Shown: positions 48,249 to 57,677, counted from the first letter of the stretch. The stretch is DNA of 64,000 nucleotides from Candidatus Chloroploca mongolica (GCF_004762035.2 NZ_SIJK02000026.1:16332-80331), one strand, 5' to 3'. The notes: generated by a model from the letters alone, not told the origin. Translations and numbers: made by a program.

Positions 48249-50402
48249 CTATTCCCCAAATACCTTCAGATCTTTCGGTAACGCCATAATCGTTCGGCGA
48301 TTGTGGTTGGCTGTTTTGAGGATCTGATGCTGATGGGTAAGGATCGGTGTTCGTATGAAGCGAGGGGCAATGCGATGGGCCTGAGCAACCTGTTCGGCGA
48401 GGCGGCGACGATCGCCGGGCGGCAAACTCTGTACAATAGCGCGCCAGATCAGCGGCGAGGCAAACGTGTAGCGCACATTGCCCACATATTCCATCCACTC
48501 CACCTCACCTTGCGCCAGCCCCTCCTGCATCAACGCCGCCGTCGGTACTTCCCGCACAAGATCAAAGGCAAGCAGCGGTTGCATCATGCGCATAATCGCT
48601 TGATGATCGCTTCCAAGCGCTTTTGCCATCAAACTCAAACTAAACGATTGACCAGTGACCGCTGCAAGCTGGAGCAACATCTGCGCCTCACTGGGCAAAC
48701 GACCGACCTGCTCCATCAACAATGCCTGAAGCTCAGGTGAAATATACTCCTGCGCATGGGCAAGCTGCTGCGGATGGAGAGTCCAACTCTCATTATAGCG
48801 TACGAGAATCTTGTGCTCAACAAGCTGCGTAACGACCTGCGAGAGCAGAAATGGATTGCCCCCCGACACCTCAGCCAGCGTCGCCGTCAGCATCGTTATC
48901 GCCGTCGCATCAAGCCCGGGTAGGCTCTCCACCATCTTCTTGATCGCCCCCTCGTGCAGGCGTCCGAGTTCGCGCACCGCCAGGCCATCACTACGCCGCA
49001 GACGCGAGGCAAGGTGCTGCAGTGGATGCGCCACATCGAGCAACTCGGAACGGTATGCCCCAAGGTACCAGATGCGCACCTGCTGACAATGACGGGTCAG
49101 GTAGTTGAGGAGATCAATCGTTTCGCCATCGGCGTAGTGCAGATCGTCAAACCAGAGCACAACCTCACCATAGTGGCGTTCGAGCTCAGCAAGGCAGACC
49201 GATACAGCTTCAAAGAGGGCCTGCCGCTCAAAGACCGGCACCATCGCGTAGGCGTCAGGCAAACCCGGCGTCAACGCACGCAGCTCGGGCAACAACTGAC
49301 GCAAAGCCAACTGCCAATGCTCAGGTAGGCGCTGGAACAATTCCGGGTTAGTCTGGAAGCCGACCCGCAGCACATCAACCACAGGCTGAAAAGGTACCGC
49401 CTGATGAAAACGCTCACAGCGTGCCCGCAGCACCAGCGACCCGGTACCCGCGATAAAATGCAAGAACTGCTCGACCAGACAGGTCTTGCCAATCCCGGCC
49501 ACCCCGTGGATCAGGGTAAAACGACCGCACCCACGCTGCACCATGTCGTATTGCTCTCTGAGCCAGAGAAAATCAGCGCCGCGCCCGACAAAGGGGAGCG
49601 GCAGCAAACGAGGGGCGCTTTCGGTCAGGGTGAGTGGCTTGCGTGTTGTTGCAGGCGCAACCTCCCCTGCAAGAATACGGTGGTAGAGGCTTTTTGTCTC
49701 TTCTTCCGGCTCAATGCCGAGTTCGCGACCAAGAATCTGCTCACACGTTTTATACTGCGCAAGCGCCGCACTACGCTGCCCGCTCAACGCCAAGAGCAGC
49801 ATCGCATACCGGTGCGCCTCTTCATGCCAGGGCTCGAGCTTTAGCAAGCGCATCGTATAGTGCAACGCCTCGGTATATTCGGCGCACTGCATATGATATT
49901 GCGCCAACGCATAACAACTCTGCATCATCAACTGACGCATATGCTCACGCTGCAGCAGCAGCCACTCCTCGAAGAGCAACGCACTCCGCGGTTGCAGCCC
50001 GTGCAACAGATCGCCGTGATAGAGTGCGACCGCATCGCGCAACACACTCATCGCGTCGCTGCGGGTCACATCGTACCGTTGCACCGAGCGTTGAAAGAGC
50101 GACGCGTCAATCCAGCAAGTCTCGTCAGCCAGCAATGCAACCGTCTTGCGATTGATTTGCATATGATCAGGAAAGAGTTGGCGCAAATTGCACAGCACGA
50201 CCCGCAAATTTGCCTTGGCCTCGGCTTCTGGCATCTCACTCCAGAGTAGTGCTGCCAGATCGTCACGCGAGTGTGTCTCGCCTGTAATTGCCAGATAACA
50301 GAGCAATGCTTCGGCTTTATTTGAAACAAAACCTGTGATCCGCTTGCCGCCGTACGTGATGCGAGTGTGCCCAAACAACTCAAGATTGAGCATGACCGTC
50401 AT
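48249..50402 (-). CDS. BTAD/SARP-type regulator with AAA ATPase domain
   Basis: 717 residues. Residues 1-95 form an OmpR-like winged helix (GFVSNKAEALLCYLAITGETHSRDDLAALLW), 96-250 a bacterial transcriptional activation domain of TPR-like repeats, and 265 onward an AAA/NB-ARC-like ATPase with Walker A GVAGIGKT (300-307) and Walker B VVLWFDDLHYAD. The usual long C-terminal TPR sensor is absent, and the protein stops soon after the ATPase helical region. Such regulators respond to peptides or metabolites. The start has AGGAGG upstream. Targets are unknown. Confidence 0.87.
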   Translation of the reverse strand: MTVMLNLELFGHTRITYGGKRITGFVSNKAEALLCYLAITGETHSRDDLAALLWSEMPEAEAKANLRVVLCNLRQLFPDHMQINRKTVALLADETCWIDASLFQRSVQRYDVTRSDAMSVLRDAVALYHGDLLHGLQPRSALLFEEWLLLQREHMRQLMMQSCYALAQYHMQCAEYTEALHYTMRLLKLEPWHEEAHRYAMLLLALSGQRSAALAQYKTCEQILGRELGIEPEEETKSLYHRILAGEVAPATTRKPLTLTESAPRLLPLPFVGRGADFLWLREQYDMVQRGCGRFTLIHGVAGIGKTCLVEQFLHFIAGTGSLVLRARCERFHQAVPFQPVVDVLRVGFQTNPELFQRLPEHWQLALRQLLPELRALTPGLPDAYAMVPVFERQALFEAVSVCLAELERHYGEVVLWFDDLHYADGETIDLLNYLTRHCQQVRIWYLGAYRSELLDVAHPLQHLASRLRRSDGLAVRELGRLHEGAIKKMVESLPGLDATAITMLTATLAEVSGGNPFLLSQVVTQLVEHKILVRYNESWTLHPQQLAHAQEYISPELQALLMEQVGRLPSEAQMLLQLAAVTGQSFSLSLMAKALGSDHQAIMRMMQPLLAFDLVREVPTAALMQEGLAQGEVEWMEYVGNVRYTFASPLIWRAIVQSLPPGDRRRLAEQVAQAHRIAPRFIRTPILTHQHQILKTANHNRRTIMALPKDLKVFGE

Positions 50403-50593
50403 CGTACTCAGACCTCCTGCGTAGATTCGATCACCATTGAGTATCTACACTCCCCGGCAAGGGAATGCGCTATATATTGGGGACAGCCAGGAGTTGCAAG
50501 TGATAAAACGCAGTATAGCATAAAATTCCCTCGTGAGACCACCATGAAGGAATTGTCATCTAGGGCGCTTGCATCGACGGTGCCGGATGTTCC

Positions 50594-50634
50594 GCCCAGC
50601 ACAAAAGCCCGCAATGCGGGCTTTTGTGCTGGGC
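50594..50634. terminator. Terminator of the efflux operon (ACAAAAGCC family)
   Basis: A perfect 19-bp stem (GCCCAGCACAAAAGCCCGC and complement, loop AAT) about 10 nt after the permease stop in the minus direction. The remaining sequence between 50403 and 50594 upstream of the BTAD gene shows no gene. Confidence 0.8.
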
Positions 50635-50644
50635 AAAAAGACCC

Positions 50645-51895
50645 TTATTCGTAGCGCAGCGCCTCAATCGGCTGAAGCATCGCGGCGCGGCGTGCCGGAT
50701 ACAAGCCAAAACCGAGGCCGACAAAAACTGCGAAGACGAGCGCGATGACCACGGCTGTCCACGAGATCGCTGCGGCAATGCCGGTCGCCACCCCAATCAA
50801 GAGCACAATGCTAATGGCGCCAGCAATGCCAATCAAGCTCCCTACCAGGCTCAGCGCCAGCGCTTCCAACACAAATTGCCCGAGCACATCGCCATCCGAA
50901 GCCCCCAGCGCTTTGCGTACCCCGATCTCACGGGTACGTTCGGTGACGGCAACCAGCATAATATTCATAATGCCAATGCCACCCACCACCAGGCTGATCC
51001 CGGCAACCAGGGCGATGAAACCAGTGATCGCGCCATTGATGCCCGCCAGCACCCCAAGCGCCTGCGTCGGCAGGTTGAGGCTAAAATCGTCAATCGCTTC
51101 AGGTGGCACCTCACGTGATGTCCGCAGGGCACTCACAATCAACGTCTCGGCCTCATCAACAATCTGCTCGCTCGTGATGCCAATCAGGATGCTGCTCATC
51201 TCCAGGCCCCGACCGGGCAGGTCAAGGTTGCCAATCAAGCGCAGGCGTACCGTGCTGACCGGCGCAAAGACTCGGCTATCGGTCGAAAAAGGGCCACCAT
51301 TGCTATCAACAATGCCAATCACCGTAATCGGCTGGCCGTTAATCTCAACACTACGCCCAAGCGCAGCCTTCAACGCTTCGTCGTCGGCCCCAAAGAGATC
51401 ACGGGCAACCGAGTAACCAACCACGCCCACCCGCGCGCCCGCCGCCTCGTCTTCCGCCGTCAAAAAACGCCCGGCGAGCATCGGCACCGTCTGGACCGCT
51501 TTATAGTCTTCCGTGGTGCCAACAAGCAGTGCCTGGACCGCCGTTGTTCCAGCGCGGACATTCGTGCTGACAGCGACCTCGGGAACGACCAGGCGGAAGA
51601 GGTCAGGTCGCTGCGCTGCCATCTCTTCGAGTACCTGATAATCCTGGATCGAGAGCAAGCCATAGCCGGGAACGTTGCGCGCCCCCTTCGCATTGGGATC
51701 GCCCGGCAGCACGGCAACCCGCCGGGTGCCAAGATCAATGAATTGCTCGAAGACGCTGCTCTGCAAGGCGTTGCCAAGTGATAAAACGGCAACCAGCGTC
51801 CCAGCACCAATAATAATACCGAGCATCGTCAGCAAGGAACGAAATTTATTGGCCCGTAAACTATCAAAGGCCATACCAATTTGCTCTTTGAGCAT
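50645..51895 (-). CDS. MacB-type ABC transporter permease
   Basis: 416 residues: an N-terminal helix with the ALRANKFRSLLTMLGIIIGAGTLVAV pattern, a periplasmic MacB_PCD domain (residues 45-280), and three C-terminal FtsX helices with SLVVGGIGIMNIMLVAVTERTREIGVRKALGA. It pairs with the ATPase and HlyD-like adaptor upstream to form a tripartite or bipartite export pump. Substrates of this family are peptides, lipids or antibiotics. A stem (CTACCCCTACCAG / complement, 51921-51951) lies just before its gene. Confidence 0.92.
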   Translation of the reverse strand: MLKEQIGMAFDSLRANKFRSLLTMLGIIIGAGTLVAVLSLGNALQSSVFEQFIDLGTRRVAVLPGDPNAKGARNVPGYGLLSIQDYQVLEEMAAQRPDLFRLVVPEVAVSTNVRAGTTAVQALLVGTTEDYKAVQTVPMLAGRFLTAEDEAAGARVGVVGYSVARDLFGADDEALKAALGRSVEINGQPITVIGIVDSNGGPFSTDSRVFAPVSTVRLRLIGNLDLPGRGLEMSSILIGITSEQIVDEAETLIVSALRTSREVPPEAIDDFSLNLPTQALGVLAGINGAITGFIALVAGISLVVGGIGIMNIMLVAVTERTREIGVRKALGASDGDVLGQFVLEALALSLVGSLIGIAGAISIVLLIGVATGIAAAISWTAVVIALVFAVFVGLGFGLYPARRAAMLQPIEALRYE

Positions 51896-51920
51896 AGATC
51901 TTCTTTTCCTCTTCTGTGGC

Positions 51921-51951
51921 CTACCCCTACCAGTCTACCTGGTAGGGGTAG
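51921..51951. repeat. Intercistronic hairpin of the efflux operon
   Basis: CTACCCCTACCAG, loop TCTAC, complement, between the ATPase and permease genes. In the direction of transcription no T-run follows, so a processing or stability role is more likely than termination. Confidence 0.5.
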
Positions 51952-51960
51952 CGCTTTTTG

Positions 51961-52749
51961 TTACGCTTCGCGCTTGACCGGCACCGGCACTGGCTCAAGG
52001 TGATGCTCACGCTCCACCTGCTCGAAGACCTCGACGCCATAGTACTCGGTCAGAATATTTTCGGCGAGGCGGCCATCACGTAGGCCGATGACGCGATCCA
52101 TATGACGCCCAATTTCAGGATCGTGGGTCACAATCACAATCGTGCGCCCTTCGTCACGGTTGAGTTCGCGAAACAGCGCCATAATCTCGGCCCCGGTGCG
52201 GGTATCAAGCGCACCTGTTGGCTCGTCAGCCAGAATGATCGCCGGGTTGTGGACAAGTGCCCGTGCAATGGCAACCCGTTGCTTTTGCCCACCCGAGAGC
52301 GTGCCGGGCAAATTATCAATCTTATGCCCCAGTCCGACTGCCTCAAGCGCAGCCTGCGCTTTGCGCCGCCGCTCACGGCCATCAACGCGCCCATAGACCA
52401 TCGGCAATTCGACGTTTTGCAACGCACTCAACCGCGGCAACAGGTTAAAGTTCTGAAAGACAAACCCGAGTTTCCGATTGCGCACCCGCGCCTGCTCCAA
52501 CCGACTCAGGTTGCTTACGTCCTGATCATCGAGGATGTAGCTCCCCGCAGTTGGGGTGTCAAGCAGCCCAATCAAGGTCATCAGCGTACTCTTGCCACTC
52601 CCCGACGGTCCCATGATTGCCACCATCTCGCCCTGGTTGATCGTGACCGAGACATCATCAAGGGCACGGAACATGCCATCGCCCGTCGGAAAGTCTTTGA
52701 TCATCTGCTCGATCTGCACAATTGGTCGTGTTATATAATCGGTAGTCAT
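51961..52749 (-). CDS. MacB/LolD-type ABC transporter ATP-binding protein
   Basis: 262 residues. Walker A is IMGPSGSGKSTLMTLIG, Q-loop FVFQNFNLLPRLSA, signature GTLSGGQKQRVAIARAL, Walker B AIILADEPTGALD, H-loop IVTHDPEI. A C-terminal tail of 45 residues (NILTEYYGVEVFEQVEREHH) is longer than usual. It drives the FtsX-type permease encoded 65 nt downstream. AGGTCAA precedes the Met. Confidence 0.95.
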   Translation of the reverse strand: MTTDYITRPIVQIEQMIKDFPTGDGMFRALDDVSVTINQGEMVAIMGPSGSGKSTLMTLIGLLDTPTAGSYILDDQDVSNLSRLEQARVRNRKLGFVFQNFNLLPRLSALQNVELPMVYGRVDGRERRRKAQAALEAVGLGHKIDNLPGTLSGGQKQRVAIARALVHNPAIILADEPTGALDTRTGAEIMALFRELNRDEGRTIVIVTHDPEIGRHMDRVIGLRDGRLAENILTEYYGVEVFEQVEREHHLEPVPVPVKREA

Positions 52750-52799
52750 TTGACCTGATGCTTTCTAGATTTGTGTATCTTCCGGGAAGGTTCGCGACC

Positions 52800-54557
52800 T
52801 TACGGCAAGGCAACCTCATCACCCTCTACCAGGCCACTAACAATCTCGACCCGGTCACTTGTGCGCAGTCCCACCTCGACGGTGCGCTCTTCAATTGTGC
52901 GCTCGCCATTGGCATCGGTCACCACCACGCCCACAAGCTGCTGACCGCCTTCGCTGCGCACCGCACTCGTTGGTACCGTCAGCACGTCGCTCCGCTCGTC
53001 CGCAACAATCGTCGCACTCGCCGTCATCCCAGGCTTGAGCGCACTGTCGTCAGGATCAATTTCGACCGTCACCTGATAGGCCGTGACACTGCTACCACTC
53101 TGGGGGAGCGACTCAAGGCTCACCACCGTGCCCGGCAGGGTCTCACCCAGGGCGTCAAGCAAGACCTGCACGTTCTGCCCAAGCTGGACACGGGCAATAT
53201 CAACTTCGTCAACGGTCACTTTGACCAGGAAGCGGCTGACATCAATCAAGACCAGCGGGATCGTGTTGCCGACAGTTTCGCCTGGGGCAACATTGAGCGC
53301 TGCGACAACGCCATCAAACGGTGCCCGCAAGATTGTATCGTCAAGCTGGATCTGGGCCTGGTCAAGCTGAGCCCGCGCCTGCGCAACACCCGCCTCGGCC
53401 CGTGCGAGGTTGCTCGCCTGCGGATCAGCGGTCAGTTGCTCAAGGCGCGCACGGGCAGCTTCGACGTTTGCCGACTGGGCGGCAATGGCACCACTGCGCT
53501 GCGCCCCCGTCAAACGGGCCAGTTCAGCCTCGGCCCGGGCAAGCTGGGCGCGCGCCGAAGCCCGCACATCAGCCTCGGCACCGGTCAACAGGGTGTCAAG
53601 GTCAGTCTGGGCGGCCTGCACCCGCGCTTCGGCACTGGCAAGCCCACTGATCTCGTTCTGGATAGCATTCTGATATTCAACATCGGCCTGACGCAGCCCA
53701 GCCTCGGCGTCGGCAAGGGCGAGTGTCGCCCGTTCAAGCGCAACCACATAATCCTGGGTCTGCGCATTAGTCAAGGAGCGGAGGGTACGCGGATCAGTCT
53801 CGTAGGTCTTGACGTGCTCGAGATCCCAGTAGGCAGTGCTGTAGGCGCTCTGCGCATTGCGCACCGCATTCGCCCGCGTCTCCACATTCTTGCTGGCCTG
53901 CTCTTTGGCAGCTGCAAGGGTGCTGCGCTGACGCTCAAGGTCGGCCTGAGTTTCGGCAAGCGTCGAGGCTGCACGGGTACGAGCATCGTTACGCGGGCCA
54001 GCCTCGATCACCGCGAGCCGTGCGCGGGCCTCTTCAACTGCCGCACGTGCCGCATTGATATCGGCACCCGTGACACTCCCCTGGGTCTGCACCAGATTGC
54101 CCTGGGCCGCCTGGATCTGGGCCGATGCTTCGGCAATCTGCGCCTCGGTCGCGCCCTCTTTCACCGCAATCAGATCGGCCTCGGCACGGGCCAGGGCCGC
54201 AGCACTTGCATCACGCGCCGCCGTCAACTGACGATCATCAAGTCGCACCAGCATATCGCCAGCGGCCACCCGTTCACCGGTTGACACCAGTACCTCGACC
54301 ACCCGCCCGCTCGCCAGACCAAACGCGAGATTGGCCTGCACCCGCGGCTCGACCGAGCCCGTCGCACTCACGCCAAGGCGCAGATCACTGCGCGTCACCG
54401 GCGCAAGCGTCGTTGTTGCCAGCGGATCAGCTTGACCACCCGCAAAGCTACGAAAACCCAGGGTGGCAAGCACAGCCACAACAAGAATACCAGCAATAAT
54501 AGCCGCGATTGAAAGACGGCGGCGATTAGTTGAACGCGATTGAGGAAGCGTGGTCAT
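52800..54557 (-). CDS. HlyD/MacA-type periplasmic adaptor with long coiled coil
   Basis: 585 residues. One N-terminal membrane helix (LSIAAIIAGILVVAVLATLGF) precedes a barrel-sandwich half (SVEPRVQANLAFGLASGRVVEVLVSTGERVAAGDMLVRLDD), about 300 residues of Ala/Glu/Arg-rich coiled coil, the second lipoyl half (LRAPFDGVVAALNVAPGETV) and a beta-barrel (VDEVDIARVQLGQNVQV). The hairpin is much longer than in MacA, as expected for a cell without a typical TolC partner or one spanning a thick wall. The start lies 3 nt after the TetR stop, with the ribosome site AAGGAA inside that gene's end. Confidence 0.9.
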   Translation of the reverse strand: MTTLPQSRSTNRRRLSIAAIIAGILVVAVLATLGFRSFAGGQADPLATTTLAPVTRSDLRLGVSATGSVEPRVQANLAFGLASGRVVEVLVSTGERVAAGDMLVRLDDRQLTAARDASAAALARAEADLIAVKEGATEAQIAEASAQIQAAQGNLVQTQGSVTGADINAARAAVEEARARLAVIEAGPRNDARTRAASTLAETQADLERQRSTLAAAKEQASKNVETRANAVRNAQSAYSTAYWDLEHVKTYETDPRTLRSLTNAQTQDYVVALERATLALADAEAGLRQADVEYQNAIQNEISGLASAEARVQAAQTDLDTLLTGAEADVRASARAQLARAEAELARLTGAQRSGAIAAQSANVEAARARLEQLTADPQASNLARAEAGVAQARAQLDQAQIQLDDTILRAPFDGVVAALNVAPGETVGNTIPLVLIDVSRFLVKVTVDEVDIARVQLGQNVQVLLDALGETLPGTVVSLESLPQSGSSVTAYQVTVEIDPDDSALKPGMTASATIVADERSDVLTVPTSAVRSEGGQQLVGVVVTDANGERTIEERTVEVGLRTSDRVEIVSGLVEGDEVALP

Positions 54558-54560
54558 GTA

Positions 54561-55184
54561 TTATTCCTTCGTTATGCCAACACCATGTAAAAAAAGATCA
54601 ACGAGAGTATGTGGATTAAGATCCGATGTTCCAAAAAGTGTTTCCGGCTGATGTTCCCAACCCTCAAGCGTACGTGGGGCAAATTCTTGAAACGCCTCGG
54701 CCATGCCCATAAACATCTTGGCCAGCGTCAACGCGCTATAGCGCGCCAGTTCACCATCGGCCAAGCCAGTCTCCATCACCCCTACAATCGGGGTAAAGAG
54801 TTGCGCGTAAAAGGCCCGGCCAAGGATCGCCCGGTGCCCCGGCCCCAGGTGCGCCGCCATTTCGTGGCGCATCAGGCGCATATCGGTATCGCGGTTGGCC
54901 ATCAAGACAGCCGCCACCGCAACCAGACGTGCATCCAGACCGCCTGGCGTTCTTGCCGCATAGCACAACCGTTCACCCATCTCGGCCAGTACCCGCAACC
55001 CCATCTGCACAAACAGTGCCTCTTTGTCCGCAAAGTAGTAGTAGAGCGTCGGCTTGGTAACATCAGCCTCTCTGATAATGTCATTGATCGAAACAGCCTT
55101 GTAGCCACGCTGCAAGAAGAGGTTGCTCGCAGCATCAACAATCTTGACCGCAGTCGGGCTACTCACTGGCTCGAAGTCTTGCAT
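54561..55184 (-). CDS. TetR-family repressor of the efflux operon
   Basis: 207 residues from the Met at 55184 (AGGAAGG upstream); the frame is open to 55238 across the operators. The helix-turn-helix is KIVDAASNLFLQRGYKAVSINDIIREADVTKPTLYYYFADKE, followed by a helical ligand domain. It is translated just ahead of HlyD with near overlap, so the repressor and pump are one transcript. It probably controls itself through the two palindromes before its start, releasing in response to an exported compound. Confidence 0.92.
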   Translation of the reverse strand: MQDFEPVSSPTAVKIVDAASNLFLQRGYKAVSINDIIREADVTKPTLYYYFADKEALFVQMGLRVLAEMGERLCYAARTPGGLDARLVAVAAVLMANRDTDMRLMRHEMAAHLGPGHRAILGRAFYAQLFTPIVGVMETGLADGELARYSALTLAKMFMGMAEAFQEFAPRTLEGWEHQPETLFGTSDLNPHTLVDLFLHGVGITKE

Positions 55185-55198
55185 GGATCGGAACCTTC

Positions 55199-55260
55199 CT
55201 GACCGGTCAGTAAACATATAAAGCCATAAAATTTTCAAATCTTACCGACCGGTTAGGAAG
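55199..55260 (-). promoter_or_regulatory. Two TetR operators flanking the efflux-operon promoter
   Basis: A perfect palindrome CTGACCGGTCAG at 55199-55210 and a related site CCTAACCGGTCGGTAAG (minus strand, 55241-55257) share the core GACCGGT. Between them lies A/T-rich sequence that can hold the minus-strand promoter (candidate -10 TATATG). This is the classic layout of an autoregulated TetR gene. Confidence 0.75.
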
Positions 55261-55308
55261 AGTATACCGCGATGCACAGGCTTTGTCAATACCCTGGGGC
55301 CAAAAAAA

Positions 55309-55339
55309 GCAAAACCCGCGTATATTACGCGGGTTTTGC
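55309..55339. terminator. Terminator hairpin
   Basis: GCAAAACCCGCGTA, short TAT loop, exact complement. It lies between the small membrane protein stop (55362) and the TetR promoter region, and ends the membrane-protein transcript in the minus direction. Confidence 0.75.
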
Positions 55340-55361
55340 ACAGGTTTGGCTCAGCAGCAGC

Positions 55362-55775
55362 TCAGCGCCTGATTTGCAGGTTATAGACCACCACGACGAC
55401 CACCAGCGGCAGCAGCAGGCCAACGATCAACAGTTCGCCCAAGCCACCGAGGTTGAGCAAACGCATCCCAAAGAGGGCAACTGCCGCCGAGAGGCCACCC
55501 GCAACCGGGGCCAGCCAGAGGTTGCCCCCCTGTTGAAACGCCCGCCCAACAAGCGCCGTGCCCAATCCGGCCCCAACGCCAAACCCAAACGAGGCCCCCA
55601 ACACGCCTACGGTCAACAAACCCATGCCGAGTTGCTGCGCAAACAGCAAGCCCGCGACCAGATAAATCGCCCCGCCAATTACGACCGCGCCAAGTATTCC
55701 ACCCAGGATCGCACCCCCAACCTCGGCCAGAATCGTCTGCGCCGAAGGTGTTGCTGATCCACGTGCATCACGCAT
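55362..55775 (-). CDS. Small glycine/alanine-rich membrane protein
   Basis: 137 residues from the Met at 55775 with AAGGAGG upstream; the longer frame to 55913 runs through a hairpin. Four hydrophobic segments are rich in Gly and Ala (AILGGILGAVVIGGAIYLVAG, LGMGLLTVGVLGASFGFGVG, LWLAPVAGGLSAAVALFGM, LLIVGLLLPLVVVVVVYNL). No family was recognised. The Gly-zipper pattern suggests a small integral membrane protein, perhaps associated with stress or with the next gene. Confidence 0.7.
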   Translation of the reverse strand: MRDARGSATPSAQTILAEVGGAILGGILGAVVIGGAIYLVAGLLFAQQLGMGLLTVGVLGASFGFGVGAGLGTALVGRAFQQGGNLWLAPVAGGLSAAVALFGMRLLNLGGLGELLIVGLLLPLVVVVVVYNLQIRR

Positions 55776-55868
55776 ACCTTCCTCCTTGGTCTTGGGTTCA
55801 TGCACAAGGCCACGGACTGCTGGCCTCGTGCGTGAACGTAAGCGTCTCTCGCCCTCCTCATCGCTTCT

Positions 55869-55911
55869 GCACGCGCACAAAAGCCAGCATAGCTGGCTTT
55901 TGTGCGCGTGC
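55869..55911. terminator. Terminator (ACAAAAGCC family), 20-bp stem
   Basis: GCACGCGCACAAAAGCCAGC, loop ATA, exact complement. It lies downstream of the META-domain gene (ends 55968) and upstream of the membrane-protein gene, insulating the two. Confidence 0.8.
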
Positions 55912-55967
55912 AATCCTGGGGTTGGACCCCCAAACCTCAGCCGAAGGGCGTACGCCCTTGAGCCATC

Positions 55968-57677
55968 TTACACCGGACTCACCAGAACCTCAATGGTCGT
56001 CGGGTTGCCCCGGGTAATCACCAGGTTCTGGGTCGTCGAAATAAAGCGCAGTTGACCATCAATCGTGATCCGCGCCTGCACCGCATAGGTGTAGGCCGGG
56101 TTGATCTGCGCCGGGTTGAAGGGCAACACAAAGGGCAGAGGTACCTGCTGCCCACCCGACACATAGGTGTCGCTCGCCAAGACCACCGCCGGAGCATCGG
56201 CCCGCGAGATATCCACCAGTTGTACCTGAACAATCGCGTTGGGCAGCAGGGCAATCCGTGGCAGGTACGTCACGGTGCCACTCACCACACTCTGCCGACT
56301 CGCACTCGGGCGATAGACCAGCGTCTGGCGACCCTGATCATAGGCAATGCGCAACTCGTTGTTGACAATGGTAAATGGCCGCGCACCCTGCAACGCCGCC
56401 AGCACCGCCTGCTCTTGCGCTGCCAGCGTATCGCTCGTACACAATGCCAGCGTCGTTGCCAACGGCTGGAAGGTCACGGTCGTCCCGTTCAGGCTGTACC
56501 CACCATTGAAGTTGTTACAACCCGTGCGGCCCATCACGCGCATTCCATCAAACATGATCGTCGCAGGCTCTTCAGCGGCAAGGCGAGGCGCATTGGTATC
56601 GCCAAACGCAACCAGTTGCCATGCGCCGGCTTCGAGCGCCGCCGCACCGATATTCCGATAGACCAGGGCCTGCCGCCCGTCATCATAGCTAATCCGCAGA
56701 TCGTTGCCCGCCAATGTGAACGAACGCACTTCTTGCAGTCCCGCAAAGATCGCTTGCTCCTGCGCATCCAACGTCGGCTCGGCACAGGCAATCAAGGTCG
56801 AAATCAGCGGGCCAAAGCTCAGTTGATTGTTATTGACCGTATACGCTCCGCCAAAGGTATTGCATCCGGTCGAGCCGCTCGCACGTTCCCCATCAAAGGC
56901 AAGCGTGGAAGCCTGACCAGCGTACGCCGCCTGCGGCGCATTGACATTGCCAAAGGCCACCAGTTGCCACGGCCCACGCTGGAGAGCCATTGCCGGAGCC
57001 TCAATCGTCTCGGCACCAAGGCGCCCAAACAGCACATTGAACGGTGGCCGATTTTCGGGGTGCAACTCGAAGCGCGCCCGCTCAAACCACTGCACCGTAT
57101 ACGCTTTGCCCTCAATGACCTCGGTCATCGGCTGCGAAATGGGATAGCCAAAGAGGGCGAGGCTCTCTTCAAACGTGATGCCAGGTCGCCCGGCAAAGTT
57201 CAGGCCATAGCTCCGAAACGCGGTCAGAAATTCGTCACAGACAATGAAGCCTGTCTCACGGAAGAGCGCGCAACGCTCAGCATCGGCTTCGGCTTCGCTA
57301 TCAGGACGCGCGAAGCTTTGCCAATCGCGGCCCTGGCGGCCAAGCGTATCCACCCCGATGCGCCCAAGCAGCACATTGTACGGGGCCGCATTCTCCGGGT
57401 GAATTTCAAGGCGGTGACGCTCAAACCACTGCGCCTGACGCACGACCCCATCTTCGCCCATCATCGCCTGCTGGGGGCCAAGCGGCAACCCAAAGACCGC
57501 CAGACCACCATTCTGTTCCCAGTATTCACGAATCGTGCCACTGATACAATAGCCCGTCTCGGCAAAACAGCGCCCCTCAGTCTGGGCATGGGCCACAGGA
57601 TGACCTGGACCAAACAGCGTCGCGATCATGGCAAAGGCAAGCAAGAGGGCAAAGCCAAGTGTTTTCATTCGCATCAT
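55968..57677 (-). CDS. Secreted META-domain protein (two META repeats, YbaY-like C-terminus)
   Basis: 569 residues from the Met at 57677 (GGAG six nt before); a signal peptide ends near PVAHAQ. Residues 35-240 contain two repeats of a motif with CFxETGYCISG...YWEQNGGLAVFGLPL and QWFERHRLEIHPENAAPYNVLLGRIG. Two META/HslJ domains follow, each with GPWQLVAFGN or GAWQLVAFGD and STGCNTFGGAYTVN or RTGCNNFNGGYSLN. The last 110 residues (VVSGTVTYLPRIALLPNAIVQVQL) resemble the YbaY/type III chaperone-like domain. It is probably an extracellular or surface protein, with stress-related families as relatives. Confidence 0.85.
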   Translation of the reverse strand: MMRMKTLGFALLLAFAMIATLFGPGHPVAHAQTEGRCFAETGYCISGTIREYWEQNGGLAVFGLPLGPQQAMMGEDGVVRQAQWFERHRLEIHPENAAPYNVLLGRIGVDTLGRQGRDWQSFARPDSEAEADAERCALFRETGFIVCDEFLTAFRSYGLNFAGRPGITFEESLALFGYPISQPMTEVIEGKAYTVQWFERARFELHPENRPPFNVLFGRLGAETIEAPAMALQRGPWQLVAFGNVNAPQAAYAGQASTLAFDGERASGSTGCNTFGGAYTVNNNQLSFGPLISTLIACAEPTLDAQEQAIFAGLQEVRSFTLAGNDLRISYDDGRQALVYRNIGAAALEAGAWQLVAFGDTNAPRLAAEEPATIMFDGMRVMGRTGCNNFNGGYSLNGTTVTFQPLATTLALCTSDTLAAQEQAVLAALQGARPFTIVNNELRIAYDQGRQTLVYRPSASRQSVVSGTVTYLPRIALLPNAIVQVQLVDISRADAPAVVLASDTYVSGGQQVPLPFVLPFNPAQINPAYTYAVQARITIDGQLRFISTTQNLVITRGNPTTIEVLVSPV

